From Polaribacter sp. (GTDB lineage: Bacteria > Bacteroidota > Bacteroidia > Flavobacteriales > Flavobacteriaceae): a DNA stretch of 64,000 nucleotides. Where the stretch lies: NCBI GenBank assembly GCA_028343155.1, contig JAOLXX010000009.1, forward strand, positions 21,013 through 85,012, in the 5' to 3' direction. A program made the translations under genes and the position numbers. The notes under the pieces are model-generated. The model was not told the origin of the DNA and searched no databases. It was given only the letters and a program-made list of their open reading frames with translations. Below are positions 26,401-36,149 of the stretch, piece by piece (positions within the stretch are counted from its first letter, which is position 1; each line of letters begins with the position of its first letter).

Positions 26401-28029
26401 ATGGATAAATTATATAAACTATTCTTCTTTTATAACTTAACAAGTAAATTGTTTACAATTGCTATGTTTTCTTTTTTAATGTTTGGTTCTTTAAGTGCTC
26501 AAGAAAATAAAACTCAACCTTTAAGCAAGTTTGAAGAATATTCAGATAGTTCTACCCAGGTTTTAAATCTATTATATAAAGCTTCTATAAAAAATACGGA
26601 TACTTTAGAAGCTATTTTAGCGCTTCAAAAATTAGCACTTCATTATAGTCATCAAGGAAATCATAAAGATTCTTATGATAAATTATGGCAGGCTTTATTA
26701 CTTTCTGATGCTTCTGAAAAGAAAGACATTAAAGCATTAGTATATAGAGATATTGGAAGACACTACAGTTATTTTAAAAGAAAACAAAAAGCATTAAAAT
26801 TTTTGAATTTATCTATAAGTTTAAGAAAAGAATTAGTAGAAAATAAAAAAGTAAAAGAAGAAGAATTGGCAAATGGTTATTTAGCTTTTGTTGCAACATA
26901 TAGAGAATTAGGTGATTTGAATTCGGCTAAAATATATTTAGATAGTAGCGCAATTTCTTTAAAGAACTCCACTAGATATAGAGATAAGGCTTTTTATAGT
27001 TTTGAGTATGGTGTAATTTTAAATAGCCAAGGAAATTATAAGGAAGCTTTAAGTGAATTTGATATAAGTTCTAGTTGGTTTTCTAAAAAATTACCAGCCT
27101 ACCAAGTTTTAATTAATACTCATATTGGAGACAGCTATAAAAGTTTAAAAAATTATAATAAAAGTGAAGCCTTTTACACAAAAGCTTTACAAATGTCTAA
27201 AACTTACAATGCTCATAAAGATTTTACTCCACTTATTTATGAAAGATTATCAGATTTATATCTAATTACTGGCAATAAAGATAATGCTTTTAAAAGCTTA
27301 AAGAAAGCAAAAGAATTAGACGCACTTTTTTTTGATAGCAGAAGTGAAACGAATCATCCACTTTTAGAAATTCAGGATGAATTTTTAGAAGAAAAGAATA
27401 GACGAGCAATCGAATTAAAAGAGCAAAGGCTTAATCAATTAGAACAAGAAGAAAAAGTAAACTTTTTAGAGAGAATATTGTTGTTTGGGGTAGTCGCTTT
27501 TTTAATACTATTTGGAGCATTATTTATCTCTAATATAAGATCTAAACATAAAGCTGAAAAAAATATTTTACGAAAGAAAAGAGAACTTGAAAGTCAAAAA
27601 AATAAAGAAATAATTGAGCTAAAAAACAAAGAATTAGCAACATCTGTAATTAAATTAATAGAAAAAGACGCTTTTATAGACAAACTAAAAGAAAAACTAT
27701 CTAAAGGAAATGGAGATATAAAAAGGTCTGAAGCTAAACAGATTATTAATTCTATTTCTGTAAATAATTTAGAAAATTGGAATGAATTTGAGACAAGATT
27801 TGTGTCAATAAATAAAAGGTTTTATACAAAACTTACAAGGAAATTTCCAGAACTAACAGCAAATGATCAAAGACTTTGCGCGTTAATAAAATTAAATTTT
27901 TCTAGTAAAGAAATAGCAAAATTATTAAATATGTCTAATGAAAGTGTACATACCACTAGAAGTAGATTAAGAAAGAAATTAAATATTACAAGAGAAATAA
28001 ATTTAAAACAATTTATTGCAAGTATTTAA
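26401..28029 (+). CDS. TPR membrane regulator with LuxR-type HTH
   Basis: This transcriptional regulator of 542 residues has an N-terminal signal or anchor segment (ending SLSAQ). About six TPR-like helical repeats fill residues ~40-340 (for example YRDIGRHYSYFKRKQKALKF and IGDSYKSLKNYNKSEAFYTKAL). A transmembrane helix lies near 360-378 (ILLFGVVAFLILFGALFIS), then a coiled-coil, and a C-terminal LuxR-type HTH (ELTANDQRLCALIKLNFSS, EIAKLLNMS, VHTTRSRLRKKL). This architecture is common in Flavobacteriia, with the sensor part outside and the DNA-binding part inside the cell. It starts a regulator cluster with two AraC genes (30 bases to the first), so it probably senses a signal linked to galactan use. 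Confidence 0.85.
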   Translation: MDKLYKLFFFYNLTSKLFTIAMFSFLMFGSLSAQENKTQPLSKFEEYSDSSTQVLNLLYKASIKNTDTLEAILALQKLALHYSHQGNHKDSYDKLWQALLLSDASEKKDIKALVYRDIGRHYSYFKRKQKALKFLNLSISLRKELVENKKVKEEELANGYLAFVATYRELGDLNSAKIYLDSSAISLKNSTRYRDKAFYSFEYGVILNSQGNYKEALSEFDISSSWFSKKLPAYQVLINTHIGDSYKSLKNYNKSEAFYTKALQMSKTYNAHKDFTPLIYERLSDLYLITGNKDNAFKSLKKAKELDALFFDSRSETNHPLLEIQDEFLEEKNRRAIELKEQRLNQLEQEEKVNFLERILLFGVVAFLILFGALFISNIRSKHKAEKNILRKKRELESQKNKEIIELKNKELATSVIKLIEKDAFIDKLKEKLSKGNGDIKRSEAKQIINSISVNNLENWNEFETRFVSINKRFYTKLTRKFPELTANDQRLCALIKLNFSSKEIAKLLNMSNESVHTTRSRLRKKLNITREINLKQFIASI

Positions 28030-28059
28030 AAACAAGAGTTTAAAGTAAAATAACAAGTT

Positions 28060-28926
28060 ATGAAATTAGTTTTACAACAATCGGATACACTTATAAACAA
28101 AAAATTAAATGTTTATAAGAGGGTAGAACCATCTTTTGATGCTGCTTGGCATTACCATAAAGAAATTGAGTTGTTATATATATCTAAAAGTAATGGAATT
28201 AGATTTGTGGGCGATAATGTATCTCCTTTTTTTCCTGGAGATTTAGTTTTAGTAGGTTCTTATTTACCTCATTTATGGAGAAGTGACCCTTCTTATTATG
28301 AAGCAAAAAGTACCAAGAGTGTTAAAACGATAGTGACTAAATTTAGTGATGATTTTTTAGGATTAGATTTTTTTAAGCGTCAAGAATTCTATAAAATCCA
28401 AAGATTATTAGAAGAGTCTAAATTTGGGTTAAGTTTTAATAAGCAAGTTAGTCAAGCACTTCATGATGACATTATGAAACTTTCGGAACTATCATCTACA
28501 GAAAAGCACATTGCATTATTAAATATTTTACACAAATTATCTACAGTAAAAGAAGATTACAAAACAGTTTTATCTTCATCAGATATGAGACAATCTATTA
28601 CAAATGGTTCTGGAAAAATTGATATGGTTTTAAAATATATATCAGATAATTATGCTTCAAATATTAGTTTAGAAGATGTTGCAAGTGTAGCTTGTATGAC
28701 AACGAATTCTTTTTGTCGTTTTTTTAAAAAAATGACAAATAAATCATTTACTCAATTTTTAAATGAAATAAGAATAAGAAATGCTTCTAGAATCTTAATT
28801 CAAGAAAACTTACCTGTATCAGAAGTTTGCTATTTAGTAGGTTTTAATTCTATGACTTATTTTAATAAGCAATTTAAACTAATAATGGGTACAACACCCA
28901 AAACATATAAAGTTAGTATTTATTAG
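28060..28926 (+). CDS. AraC-family regulator with cupin sensor domain
   Basis: This regulator of 288 residues has an N-terminal cupin-type sensor (WHYHKEIELLYISKSNGIRF, FFPGDLVLVGSYLPHLWR) and a C-terminal double HTH of AraC type. The first HTH is around ISLEDVASVACMTTNSFCRFFKK; the second is SEVCYLVGFNSMTYFNKQFK. The cupin end is typical of sugar-responsive AraC activators. It follows the TPR regulator by 30 bases and is a tandem paralog of the gene at 29063. It presumably controls nearby galactan genes, but its ligand cannot be read from sequence. Confidence 0.92.
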   Translation: MKLVLQQSDTLINKKLNVYKRVEPSFDAAWHYHKEIELLYISKSNGIRFVGDNVSPFFPGDLVLVGSYLPHLWRSDPSYYEAKSTKSVKTIVTKFSDDFLGLDFFKRQEFYKIQRLLEESKFGLSFNKQVSQALHDDIMKLSELSSTEKHIALLNILHKLSTVKEDYKTVLSSSDMRQSITNGSGKIDMVLKYISDNYASNISLEDVASVACMTTNSFCRFFKKMTNKSFTQFLNEIRIRNASRILIQENLPVSEVCYLVGFNSMTYFNKQFKLIMGTTPKTYKVSIY

Positions 28927-29062
28927 TTTTAAAGTTGCATTTTATAGATGAATTTTTCTTCAAAATTAATATATTAACAGCTTTTAATTGATATTAGGTA
29001 ATAATTGTTAAATGATAATAATAAATTTTTCAAACATCAAATAATCATTATATTTGTTTGAA

Positions 29063-29926
29063 ATGAAGTTAGTACTAAAAAATTCTGAAACACAAACCAA
29101 TAAAAAACTGAACATTCACACAAGAGATGTTCCGTGTTTAGATGCTATGTGGCATTATCATCCAGAATTTGAATTAATTTATATTTCTCAAAGTAATGGA
29201 ATTCGTTTTGTTGGAGATAGTGTGGCTCCATTTTTCCCTGGAGATTTGGTTTTAGTTGGTTCATACTTACCTCATTTATGGCGAAACGATCCTTCTTATT
29301 ATGAAAAAAACAGTATTTTAAATGTAAAAACAATTGTTACAAAATTTACTTTAGATTTTTTAGGTGAAGAAATTTTTAAACTTTCTGAATTTCACAAAAT
29401 AAAAAAACTAATCGAAAACTCTAAAACAGGTCTTTCTTTTGGCAAAGAAATAAGTAAATCTTTACATAAAGATCTCATTAAATTACCAGAATTATCTTCT
29501 GTAGAACAACATATAAAAATTTTACAAATTTTACATAAGCTCTCTTTAGTAGGTGATAAAGATATCACTGTTTTGTCTTCGTCAGATATGAGGCAATCAA
29601 TTACAGAAAGTTCAGAAAGAATAGATACTGTTTTAAAATATATATCAGATAATTATGTGTCTAACATTACTCTAGATGATATTTCTGGCGTTGCTTGTAT
29701 GACTACAAATTCTTTTTGTAGATTTTTTAAAAAAATGACAAATAAATCTTTTACTCAATTTTTAAATGAAATAAGAGTAAGAAATGCTTCTAGAATTTTG
29801 GTTCAAGATAACTTACCTGTATCAGAAATTTGTTATTTAGTTGGTTTTAATTCCATTACAAACTTTAATAAGCAGTTTAAGCAAATTATGGGAACTACTC
29901 CCAAACAGTTTAGAGAAGCTATTTAA
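29063..29926 (+). CDS. AraC-family regulator, tandem paralog
   Basis: This protein of 287 residues is strikingly similar to the preceding AraC protein along its whole length: WHYHPEFELIYISQSNGIRF, FFPGDLVLVGSYLPHLWR, and the same double HTH with MTTNSFCRFFKKMTNKSF. I start it at the ATG at 29063, which aligns with the start of the paralog; an in-frame TTG 9 bases upstream is less likely. The 136-base gap from the first copy suggests its own promoter. Divergence in the region 60-130 of the sensor domain could reflect a different ligand. Confidence 0.92.
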   Translation: MKLVLKNSETQTNKKLNIHTRDVPCLDAMWHYHPEFELIYISQSNGIRFVGDSVAPFFPGDLVLVGSYLPHLWRNDPSYYEKNSILNVKTIVTKFTLDFLGEEIFKLSEFHKIKKLIENSKTGLSFGKEISKSLHKDLIKLPELSSVEQHIKILQILHKLSLVGDKDITVLSSSDMRQSITESSERIDTVLKYISDNYVSNITLDDISGVACMTTNSFCRFFKKMTNKSFTQFLNEIRVRNASRILVQDNLPVSEICYLVGFNSITNFNKQFKQIMGTTPKQFREAI

Positions 29927-29995
29927 AAATTATCATCTTACTATTTTTTATATTACTAAATTGATAATTGAGTATAAGCATAGGTTAAATTAGAC

Positions 29996-30027
29996 TTGGT
30001 AAAAACTTTTTCTCTACAATAACTTTG
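29996..30027 (+). promoter_or_regulatory. candidate Bacteroidota-type promoter before GH16/sulfatase pair
   Basis: TAACTTTG (30020-30027) fits TAnnTTTG, and a TTG at 29996-29998 gives an acceptable spacing to serve as the -33 element. The gene start at 30051 lies 24 bases downstream. Confidence 0.4.
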
Positions 30028-30050
30028 AAAACTTAACACGTTTTCTAAAA

Positions 30051-31715
30051 ATGAAAGAAGAAAAAGCTATCTTAAATAATAAAATACAAACAATAGGTTT
30101 GCTATTGTTTTTTTCTTTTTTTATAAATGTAATTTACGGACAAACACTCCCTTTTTCAGATCAGCAAAATACAGGAAATTGGATTTTAAATACTGATATT
30201 TCTGATGAATTTGAAAACGCTATTTTAAATGAAAACCAATGGCTAATTCAAGGTAGAAATGGAGAATATCAATCAAACTTTAGGGGCAGACCACCTTCAC
30301 AGTTTTCTACAGAAAATGTAAGAATAGAAAATGGAAAATTAAAATTACAAACCAAATGGGAGCCAGATTATAATTTTAATCCTACACAAAATAATTCTGT
30401 TGAAAAGTATGAGAACATAACTACAGCCGCAGTTATTAGTAAAAAACAATTCCATTATGGTTATATGGAAATTAAATCTAAAGCCGCTAAAGCAAGAATT
30501 ACCAGTTCTTTTTGGACCACAGGTAAACAATCTGAATTAGATATGTTTGAAATGTTTGGTGATACAAGAGCAGGAGAAGCAAACATAAACTGGAGAAAAA
30601 GATTAAAATTTAATATAATTTCTTGGAACCCTAATAATAAATACTATTTACCAGATGGTAATGGACCAGCCCACACAAGAAATATTCAGGCAGATTTTAA
30701 TACTGCAGACGATTTTCACGTATATGGTTTCGAGTGGACATCAGAATATATAAAAGTATTTATAGATGGCGTTTTGCACCCAAATGGAACAATCCTTAAA
30801 TCTGAAATTACAAACAATGGTGCAGACCCAGATAGATGGACAACAGATGTACCTTATTGGATTTGGGTAGATTCAGAAACTTTTCCTTGGTTAGGTTTGC
30901 CAAATGCTGCAGATTTACCTGCAGATTATGAAATTGAATATATTAGAATTTGGGATAAAAAAAACCTAGTAAATTCAGAATTTTTTGGTTTTGAAAAAAC
31001 AATTAATATTGATAATGATGAGAAACAGTGGTTTATTCCAAACAACTCAACAGCAAACATAAGTGTTTCTAATGATGATGCTTTTAGATGGAATAATTCG
31101 TTAAAATTTACTCATAATGGAACATTATCTAATAATATTGTTGCTTTTTCACCATTCAAATCTGTAAATATTCCTACAGATGATTATAAAGTTTCATTAA
31201 AAATTAAAAAAGAACCAGGTAGTGTCATTAACAATTTTCAAGTAATATTAGAAGATCCTTATCAAATTTTAGATTTTGATGTTTCTGCAATAGAAACAGA
31301 AAAATGGATTACAGTTACTAAAACCTTTTCTAGAAATGTGGTTTCTGGCAGTAATGATCGTTTACGAGTTAGAATTCAACCAGCAGATGTTTCTTCTGGT
31401 TCTAGTACAATGTATATAGATGATATTTCTATAAACCCAACAAGCGTTTTAAATGTTGGCTCTAATAATATTGAAGAAAATAAAAGCAAGGTTTATCCAA
31501 ACCCTTTAGACAATTCAATAGTTAAAAATATAAATATAAAATCAAAAAATGCAAAGCAAATAGTGCTGTATAATGCAGCAGGTATCCAATTATTAAAGAT
31601 TAAAAAAACGACAGAAACATTAGCATTACCCGTAAGAAATTTATCCTCTGGAATTTATTTCTTATCTATTATATCAGATAAAACAAAAGAAACAAAGAAA
31701 ATAATTATTAAATAA
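30051..31715 (+). CDS. secreted GH16 galactan hydrolase with CBM-like module and T9SS tail
   Basis: This enzyme of 554 residues begins with a signal peptide ending NVIYGQ. The GH16 domain covers about residues 35-302. The active site is SELDMFEMFGDT (Glu162, Asp164, Glu167) and NFRGRPPSQFSTENV matches the paralog at 23084. Residues ~310-470 form a jelly-roll module of the same type as in the GH16 at 5113 (KWITVTKTFSRN, LRVRIQPAD, MYIDDISI), probably glycan-binding. The final ~70 residues are a T9SS sorting domain (VYPNPLDNS). It directly precedes a 1000-residue T9SS sulfatase (6-base gap), giving a two-gene secreted endo-hydrolase/sulfatase unit. Confidence 0.9.
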   Translation: MKEEKAILNNKIQTIGLLLFFSFFINVIYGQTLPFSDQQNTGNWILNTDISDEFENAILNENQWLIQGRNGEYQSNFRGRPPSQFSTENVRIENGKLKLQTKWEPDYNFNPTQNNSVEKYENITTAAVISKKQFHYGYMEIKSKAAKARITSSFWTTGKQSELDMFEMFGDTRAGEANINWRKRLKFNIISWNPNNKYYLPDGNGPAHTRNIQADFNTADDFHVYGFEWTSEYIKVFIDGVLHPNGTILKSEITNNGADPDRWTTDVPYWIWVDSETFPWLGLPNAADLPADYEIEYIRIWDKKNLVNSEFFGFEKTINIDNDEKQWFIPNNSTANISVSNDDAFRWNNSLKFTHNGTLSNNIVAFSPFKSVNIPTDDYKVSLKIKKEPGSVINNFQVILEDPYQILDFDVSAIETEKWITVTKTFSRNVVSGSNDRLRVRIQPADVSSGSSTMYIDDISINPTSVLNVGSNNIEENKSKVYPNPLDNSIVKNINIKSKNAKQIVLYNAAGIQLLKIKKTTETLALPVRNLSSGIYFLSIISDKTKETKKIIIK

Positions 31716-31721
31716 TAAATT

Positions 31722-34700
31722 ATGAAAAAACAATACTTTAAAACTTTAATATTATTGTCTACTTTATTGTTTACAGTAAGTAATTACGCACAAACACAAG
31801 GAAGTAGACCCAATATTATATTAATTTTAGCAGACGATTTAGGATATGCAGATGTTGGTTTTAACAGAGATGGAACTTTTCCTACTGATAGAGGTGTAAT
31901 ACCTACTCCAAATATAGATGCACTAGCCAATTCAGGAATCATTTTAAAAAATGCACACGTAGCACATCCTTTTTGTGGTCCAAGTAGAGTTGCACTTTTA
32001 ACAGGAATGATGCCTCATAGAATTGGTGCTCAATACAACTTACCAAATGACATAACAACAACTTTAGGAATACCAGAAAATGAAACCTATTTTACAGAAT
32101 TGTTGCAAAATTCAAACTACAATACTTCTGCAATTGGTAAATGGCATTTAGGTTTCGAGGAAGGAAAATATCAGCCTTTAGACAGAGGTTTTGATCATTT
32201 TTTCGGGTTTTTAGGAGGTGGAAAAGGGTATTTTGAAGAAGGATATGAAGATAATTTTTATAATAGATTAGGGGGTAGTAATCCAGTGACTAATGAATAT
32301 CAAGATCCACTGCAAAGAAATAGAGATTATGTTACAAGAAATGAATATAGTAATGTTGCAAATGAAGACTATTTAACCGATATTTTAACTGACAATGCTA
32401 TACAATATATTGCTGATAATAAAGGGAAGTCTGATCCATTTTTTATGTATCTAGCCTATAATGCACCTCATACACCTTTAGAAGCTACAGATGCTGAAGT
32501 CGCTCAATTTAAAGCTGATAATCCCGATTTTGAAAACCTAATTAGAAATAGTGACTATATTACAAAATCTACACCAGTTGAAAAATTAACAACACAATCT
32601 GAAAAAGATGATTTAATAGATAAATTTGTAGAAGCAAGAATCATTTATGCAACAATGACTGTAAATATGGATAAAAACATAGGTAGAGTTGTAGATGAGT
32701 TAAAAAAGGATATCAACGATTTTAATAATACAGTTATAATTTTCTTGAGTGATAATGGAGGATACACCTATAGTAAAGGAGCTGTGAACTGGCCTTTAGA
32801 TGCTTTGAAAGGAAGTGTAAAAGAAGGAGGACATAAAGTGCCAATGTTTGTAAGTTGGCCAAATAAAATTACAACGCCAAGTACTTATAATCATCAAATA
32901 AGTTCTTTAGATATTTATCCAACAGTATTGGATTTAGCAGGAGCAACAGTTCCACAAAGTAAAATAATAGATGGTGTAAGTTTTATGGATAAAGTAATTT
33001 CAGGAGATAATGCTAGACCAAAAGAAAGTTTAATTATTATGAGACCACAAAATGGTTTTCATAATGGAGGAATAACTTACGATAACTGGAAAATTACAAA
33101 AACAGGAAATAATGGTACTTGGAATCTATATAATGTTTTAACAGATCCAGGAGAGACAACAAATATTAGAAGTACAGAGCCAAATGGAGATGAAATTGTT
33201 CAAGAGATTTTGGATGAAGCAATAGCTGTTGTAGCAGATTTTAAAGAAGTAAAACCAGCTTGGTATGACAATGATAGATTTGATATTGATGGTGATGGAG
33301 TAGGAGATGGACATGTACATAGTTTTTTATGGGCAGATGGAACTTTACCTGGATATGATAGACTTTTTGAAACACCTAGTTTGGCACAAGCAATTCAAAT
33401 AACTGTAACAGGTAACACGAATGCAACAGAAGGTGAAACAAATGGTGTCTTTACAGTTGGTTTTTCTAATGGAGCTGCAGCAACAGAAGATATAGAAGTT
33501 ACGTATGTTGTTGGAGGAAGTGCAACAGAAGGAACAGATTATACAACTATTGCTAGAACAGTTACTATAGCAGATGGTGATAGTTCTGCCGAAATAACAA
33601 TTGAAGCAATACAAGATAATTTAGATGAAGATCCAGAAACCGTTACAATTACTTTACAGTCTTCTTCTGTAGAATCAGTAAACACAACTGTGGCAAGTAT
33701 TGATATTCTAGATGTAGTAGTTAATGAAACATCAGATGATTTAACTGCAGGAGATATAGCTATTGTAGGATATAAAGCAGCAGCAGGTAATGTGGGTGAA
33801 CTTGCTTTTGTAATTCTTAAAGATATTAATGCTGGCACTAGTATTAGTTTTTCTAATCGAGGGTGGCATAGTGATGGGTCTTTTAATCTAAGTGGTTCAG
33901 GAGTACCTTATGGTATAGATGATGTTTTTTCTTGGACGACAATAAATGCTTACACTGCAGGAACTATTTTTAAATTAGGAAGAAATGGTAAAGTAAGCAC
34001 AGTAATAAATGATATAGAAACTGAAGTGGGTACTACAGTTCAAACACTTGGTACAGATGGAGATTGGGATCTTTCACCTGCAGGAGATACTGTCTTAATA
34101 TACAGTGGAGACACAAGTGTACATCCAGCAGATGATAGTTTAGATTGGATTACAGGGTTAAATACAGATGGTAAAAGTGCTGCTGCTGGTTGGGCAACAG
34201 GTGGAGGTAATGCATATTGCGAATTACCTAATGCATTAGTAGATTTTAATATTGATGTTACAGGTAAAGATCCAGCTTTAAACCTTTGGGATTTAAATTA
34301 TGGTGTATATTCTGGGGCTGCAACTGGAAGTTCAACTGCTATTAGAGCAAGTGTTAATAACTATGCGAATTGGTCTTTGAGTGAAACAAATGAATATTCT
34401 TTATGGAGTATTGATGATTCTGTAAATACTGTTTCTGGGGATATAAACTTAGGGCAAATTACTTTGTCAGCTACTGTAGAAAATATATCAGCATTTAAAG
34501 TGTACCCAAACCCAGTTTCAGAAACGTTTACAGTAAAGTTAAATAATACATATAAAAGTGTTCAAATAGAAATTTTATCTGTAACAGGTAAATTAATTCA
34601 AAAAATTAATTCAAACAACAGCACTATCCAAAATATTGATGCTTCTAATTTAAGTTCAGGTATTTATTTGGTTAGGGTTAATGCAGATAATAACTTTTCA

Positions 34701-34724
34701 ATAAAAAAAGTAATTAAGATTTAA
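31722..34724 (+). CDS. large secreted sulfatase with Calx-beta and lamin-tail-like modules
   Basis: This S1 sulfatase of 1000 residues is about twice the usual length. The catalytic part (1-~550) has LADDLGYADVGFN, HPFCGPSRVALL (formylglycine Cys85), GKWHLGFEEGKY, LAYNAPHTPLEA and LSDNGGYTYSKG. Residues ~556-650 form a Calx-beta domain (NATEGETNGVFTV, GTDYTTIARTVTIADG, DNLDEDPETVTITL). Residues ~665-905 look like a lamin-tail-type beta domain (GELAFVILKDINAGTSISFS). A T9SS sorting domain closes the protein (VYPNPVSETF). The added modules may attach the enzyme to polymer or cell surface. A strong terminator follows. The pseudogene just downstream is a broken relative of the catalytic part. Confidence 0.9.
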   Translation: MKKQYFKTLILLSTLLFTVSNYAQTQGSRPNIILILADDLGYADVGFNRDGTFPTDRGVIPTPNIDALANSGIILKNAHVAHPFCGPSRVALLTGMMPHRIGAQYNLPNDITTTLGIPENETYFTELLQNSNYNTSAIGKWHLGFEEGKYQPLDRGFDHFFGFLGGGKGYFEEGYEDNFYNRLGGSNPVTNEYQDPLQRNRDYVTRNEYSNVANEDYLTDILTDNAIQYIADNKGKSDPFFMYLAYNAPHTPLEATDAEVAQFKADNPDFENLIRNSDYITKSTPVEKLTTQSEKDDLIDKFVEARIIYATMTVNMDKNIGRVVDELKKDINDFNNTVIIFLSDNGGYTYSKGAVNWPLDALKGSVKEGGHKVPMFVSWPNKITTPSTYNHQISSLDIYPTVLDLAGATVPQSKIIDGVSFMDKVISGDNARPKESLIIMRPQNGFHNGGITYDNWKITKTGNNGTWNLYNVLTDPGETTNIRSTEPNGDEIVQEILDEAIAVVADFKEVKPAWYDNDRFDIDGDGVGDGHVHSFLWADGTLPGYDRLFETPSLAQAIQITVTGNTNATEGETNGVFTVGFSNGAAATEDIEVTYVVGGSATEGTDYTTIARTVTIADGDSSAEITIEAIQDNLDEDPETVTITLQSSSVESVNTTVASIDILDVVVNETSDDLTAGDIAIVGYKAAAGNVGELAFVILKDINAGTSISFSNRGWHSDGSFNLSGSGVPYGIDDVFSWTTINAYTAGTIFKLGRNGKVSTVINDIETEVGTTVQTLGTDGDWDLSPAGDTVLIYSGDTSVHPADDSLDWITGLNTDGKSAAAGWATGGGNAYCELPNALVDFNIDVTGKDPALNLWDLNYGVYSGAATGSSTAIRASVNNYANWSLSETNEYSLWSIDDSVNTVSGDINLGQITLSATVENISAFKVYPNPVSETFTVKLNNTYKSVQIEILSVTGKLIQKINSNNSTIQNIDASNLSSGIYLVRVNADNNFSIKKVIKI

Positions 34725-34752
34725 AATGAAGAGTTCTTAAAATATACCAGAC

Positions 34753-34784
34753 AAAAGCCTAGAATTTATATTCTAGGCTTTTGC
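34753..34784 (+). terminator. terminator of the GH16/sulfatase unit
   Basis: A perfect stem, AAAAGCCTAGAAT / ATTCTAGGCTTTT, lies 28 bases after the sulfatase stop. Confidence 0.85.
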
Positions 34785-34945
34785 ATTTGGAAGCTATTCA
34801 ATAAATAAAATTATCAAAATAATATACAATAGAGTTAAAATGATGCTATAAGAAGATAAAATTCGCGGTATAATAGACTAATAAGAGGTTGTTTTCAGTT
34901 TGATTTTTTCAAGTGGACAAATAGTAGGCTCAAATTTTGATTGTA

Positions 34946-35963
34946 TTTTGACAAGATTTATTTATGCTACTATGACTGTTAATATGGATAAAAACATAGG
35001 TAAAGTTGTAACTGAGTTAAAAAAGAATATAAACGATTTTAATAATACAGTAATTATTTTCTTAAGTGATAATGGAGGTTGTAGATGTAGTAAAGGAGCA
35101 GTGAATTATCCTTTGCAACAACAAAAAGGTAGTGTTAGAAGGTGGTCAATAAAGTACCAATGTTTGTAAGTTGGCCAAATAAAATTGCCTCTTCTAGTAC
35201 TTATAATTTTCAAGTTAGTTCTTTAGATATTTATCCTACACTAGCAAATTTGGAAGGTGCAACAATACCAGTTACAAAGCAACTTGATGGTAAAGGTTTT
35301 ATGGATAAAATTATTGCTGGTCAGAAAGTTAGAGAAGATGATGATGCTTTATATGTAATAAGACCACAAAATGGTTTTCATAATGGAGGTATTATTTCTT
35401 ATCCATATAAATTAGATAAAACTGGTGGAAATGGTAAGTGGAGGTTATATAACATTCAGAATGACCCTGGTGAATCTACAGATTTAAGAAATAACTTAAC
35501 AGATGGTGAGCAAATTGTACAAAACTTATTAGATAAAGCCATTGTTTGAGTTAGTGAATTTAAAGATGTAAAACCAGGCTGGTTTGATCACGAAAGAAAT
35601 GGTGGGTGCTCACATAGAAATTTATGGTTTAACACAGGTACATTGCCTCAATATGGTAAATTATTCGACACTACAGAAGAAGCTCTTAGTATAAATGATG
35701 CTTTTGACAGTTTGTTTACGGTATCTCCAAATCCTTCTTCTAATGTGTTTAATTTAACGTTTAAGAACACAATTAATAAATTAACTATAGAATTACTGTC
35801 TTTAAATGGAAAACCTGTTAAAAAAGTTAATATTTCTAATACTAATAAAGCTAGAGTAGATATTTCTAATTTATCAAAAGGAATGCATATTCTTAAAGTT
35901 AATTCTGATGATAAATTATCTATAGAGAAGGTGATTAAAATACAATTACATTCAAAACATTAA
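34946..35963 (+). pseudogene. N-truncated, frameshifted sulfatase pseudogene with T9SS tail
   Basis: This is the C-terminal half of a sulfatase related to the one at 31722. It begins abruptly at FIYATMTVNMDKNIG, has no start, signal peptide or CxPSR motif, and carries LSDNGG and SWPNKI in different frames. At least two small indels lie around 35130-35150, where the parent reads VKEGGHKVP. An in-frame TGA at 35547-35549 interrupts the sequence, yet homology continues through VSEFKDVKPGWF to a T9SS sorting domain (VSPNPSSNVF) ending at 35963. It lacks the Calx-beta and lamin-tail regions of its neighbour, so it derives from a shorter paralog. Sequence upstream to the terminator (34785-34945) shows nothing recognisable. 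Confidence 0.88.
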
Positions 35964-36149
35964 TTGATGCTTATTTTACTTATATAGTTCCATTCATAAA
36001 CTTTCTGCCATATAACGCCATTATGTAAAATAGCCATTTTCTAAAATATAAATTATGGTAATAAATAGATTTAATCTTTAGAATACTTATTGGTGTTATA
36101 AAAAAGAGCTAAAAATACTTCTAAAAGCCTTAGATATAAACCTAAAATT

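Noticed and set aside
33138..33838. Three Cys/Ser-rich minus-strand open frames inside the large sulfatase gene
   Set aside because: They are antisense shadows of a well-supported coding region; their composition reflects the Thr/Ala-rich sense codons.
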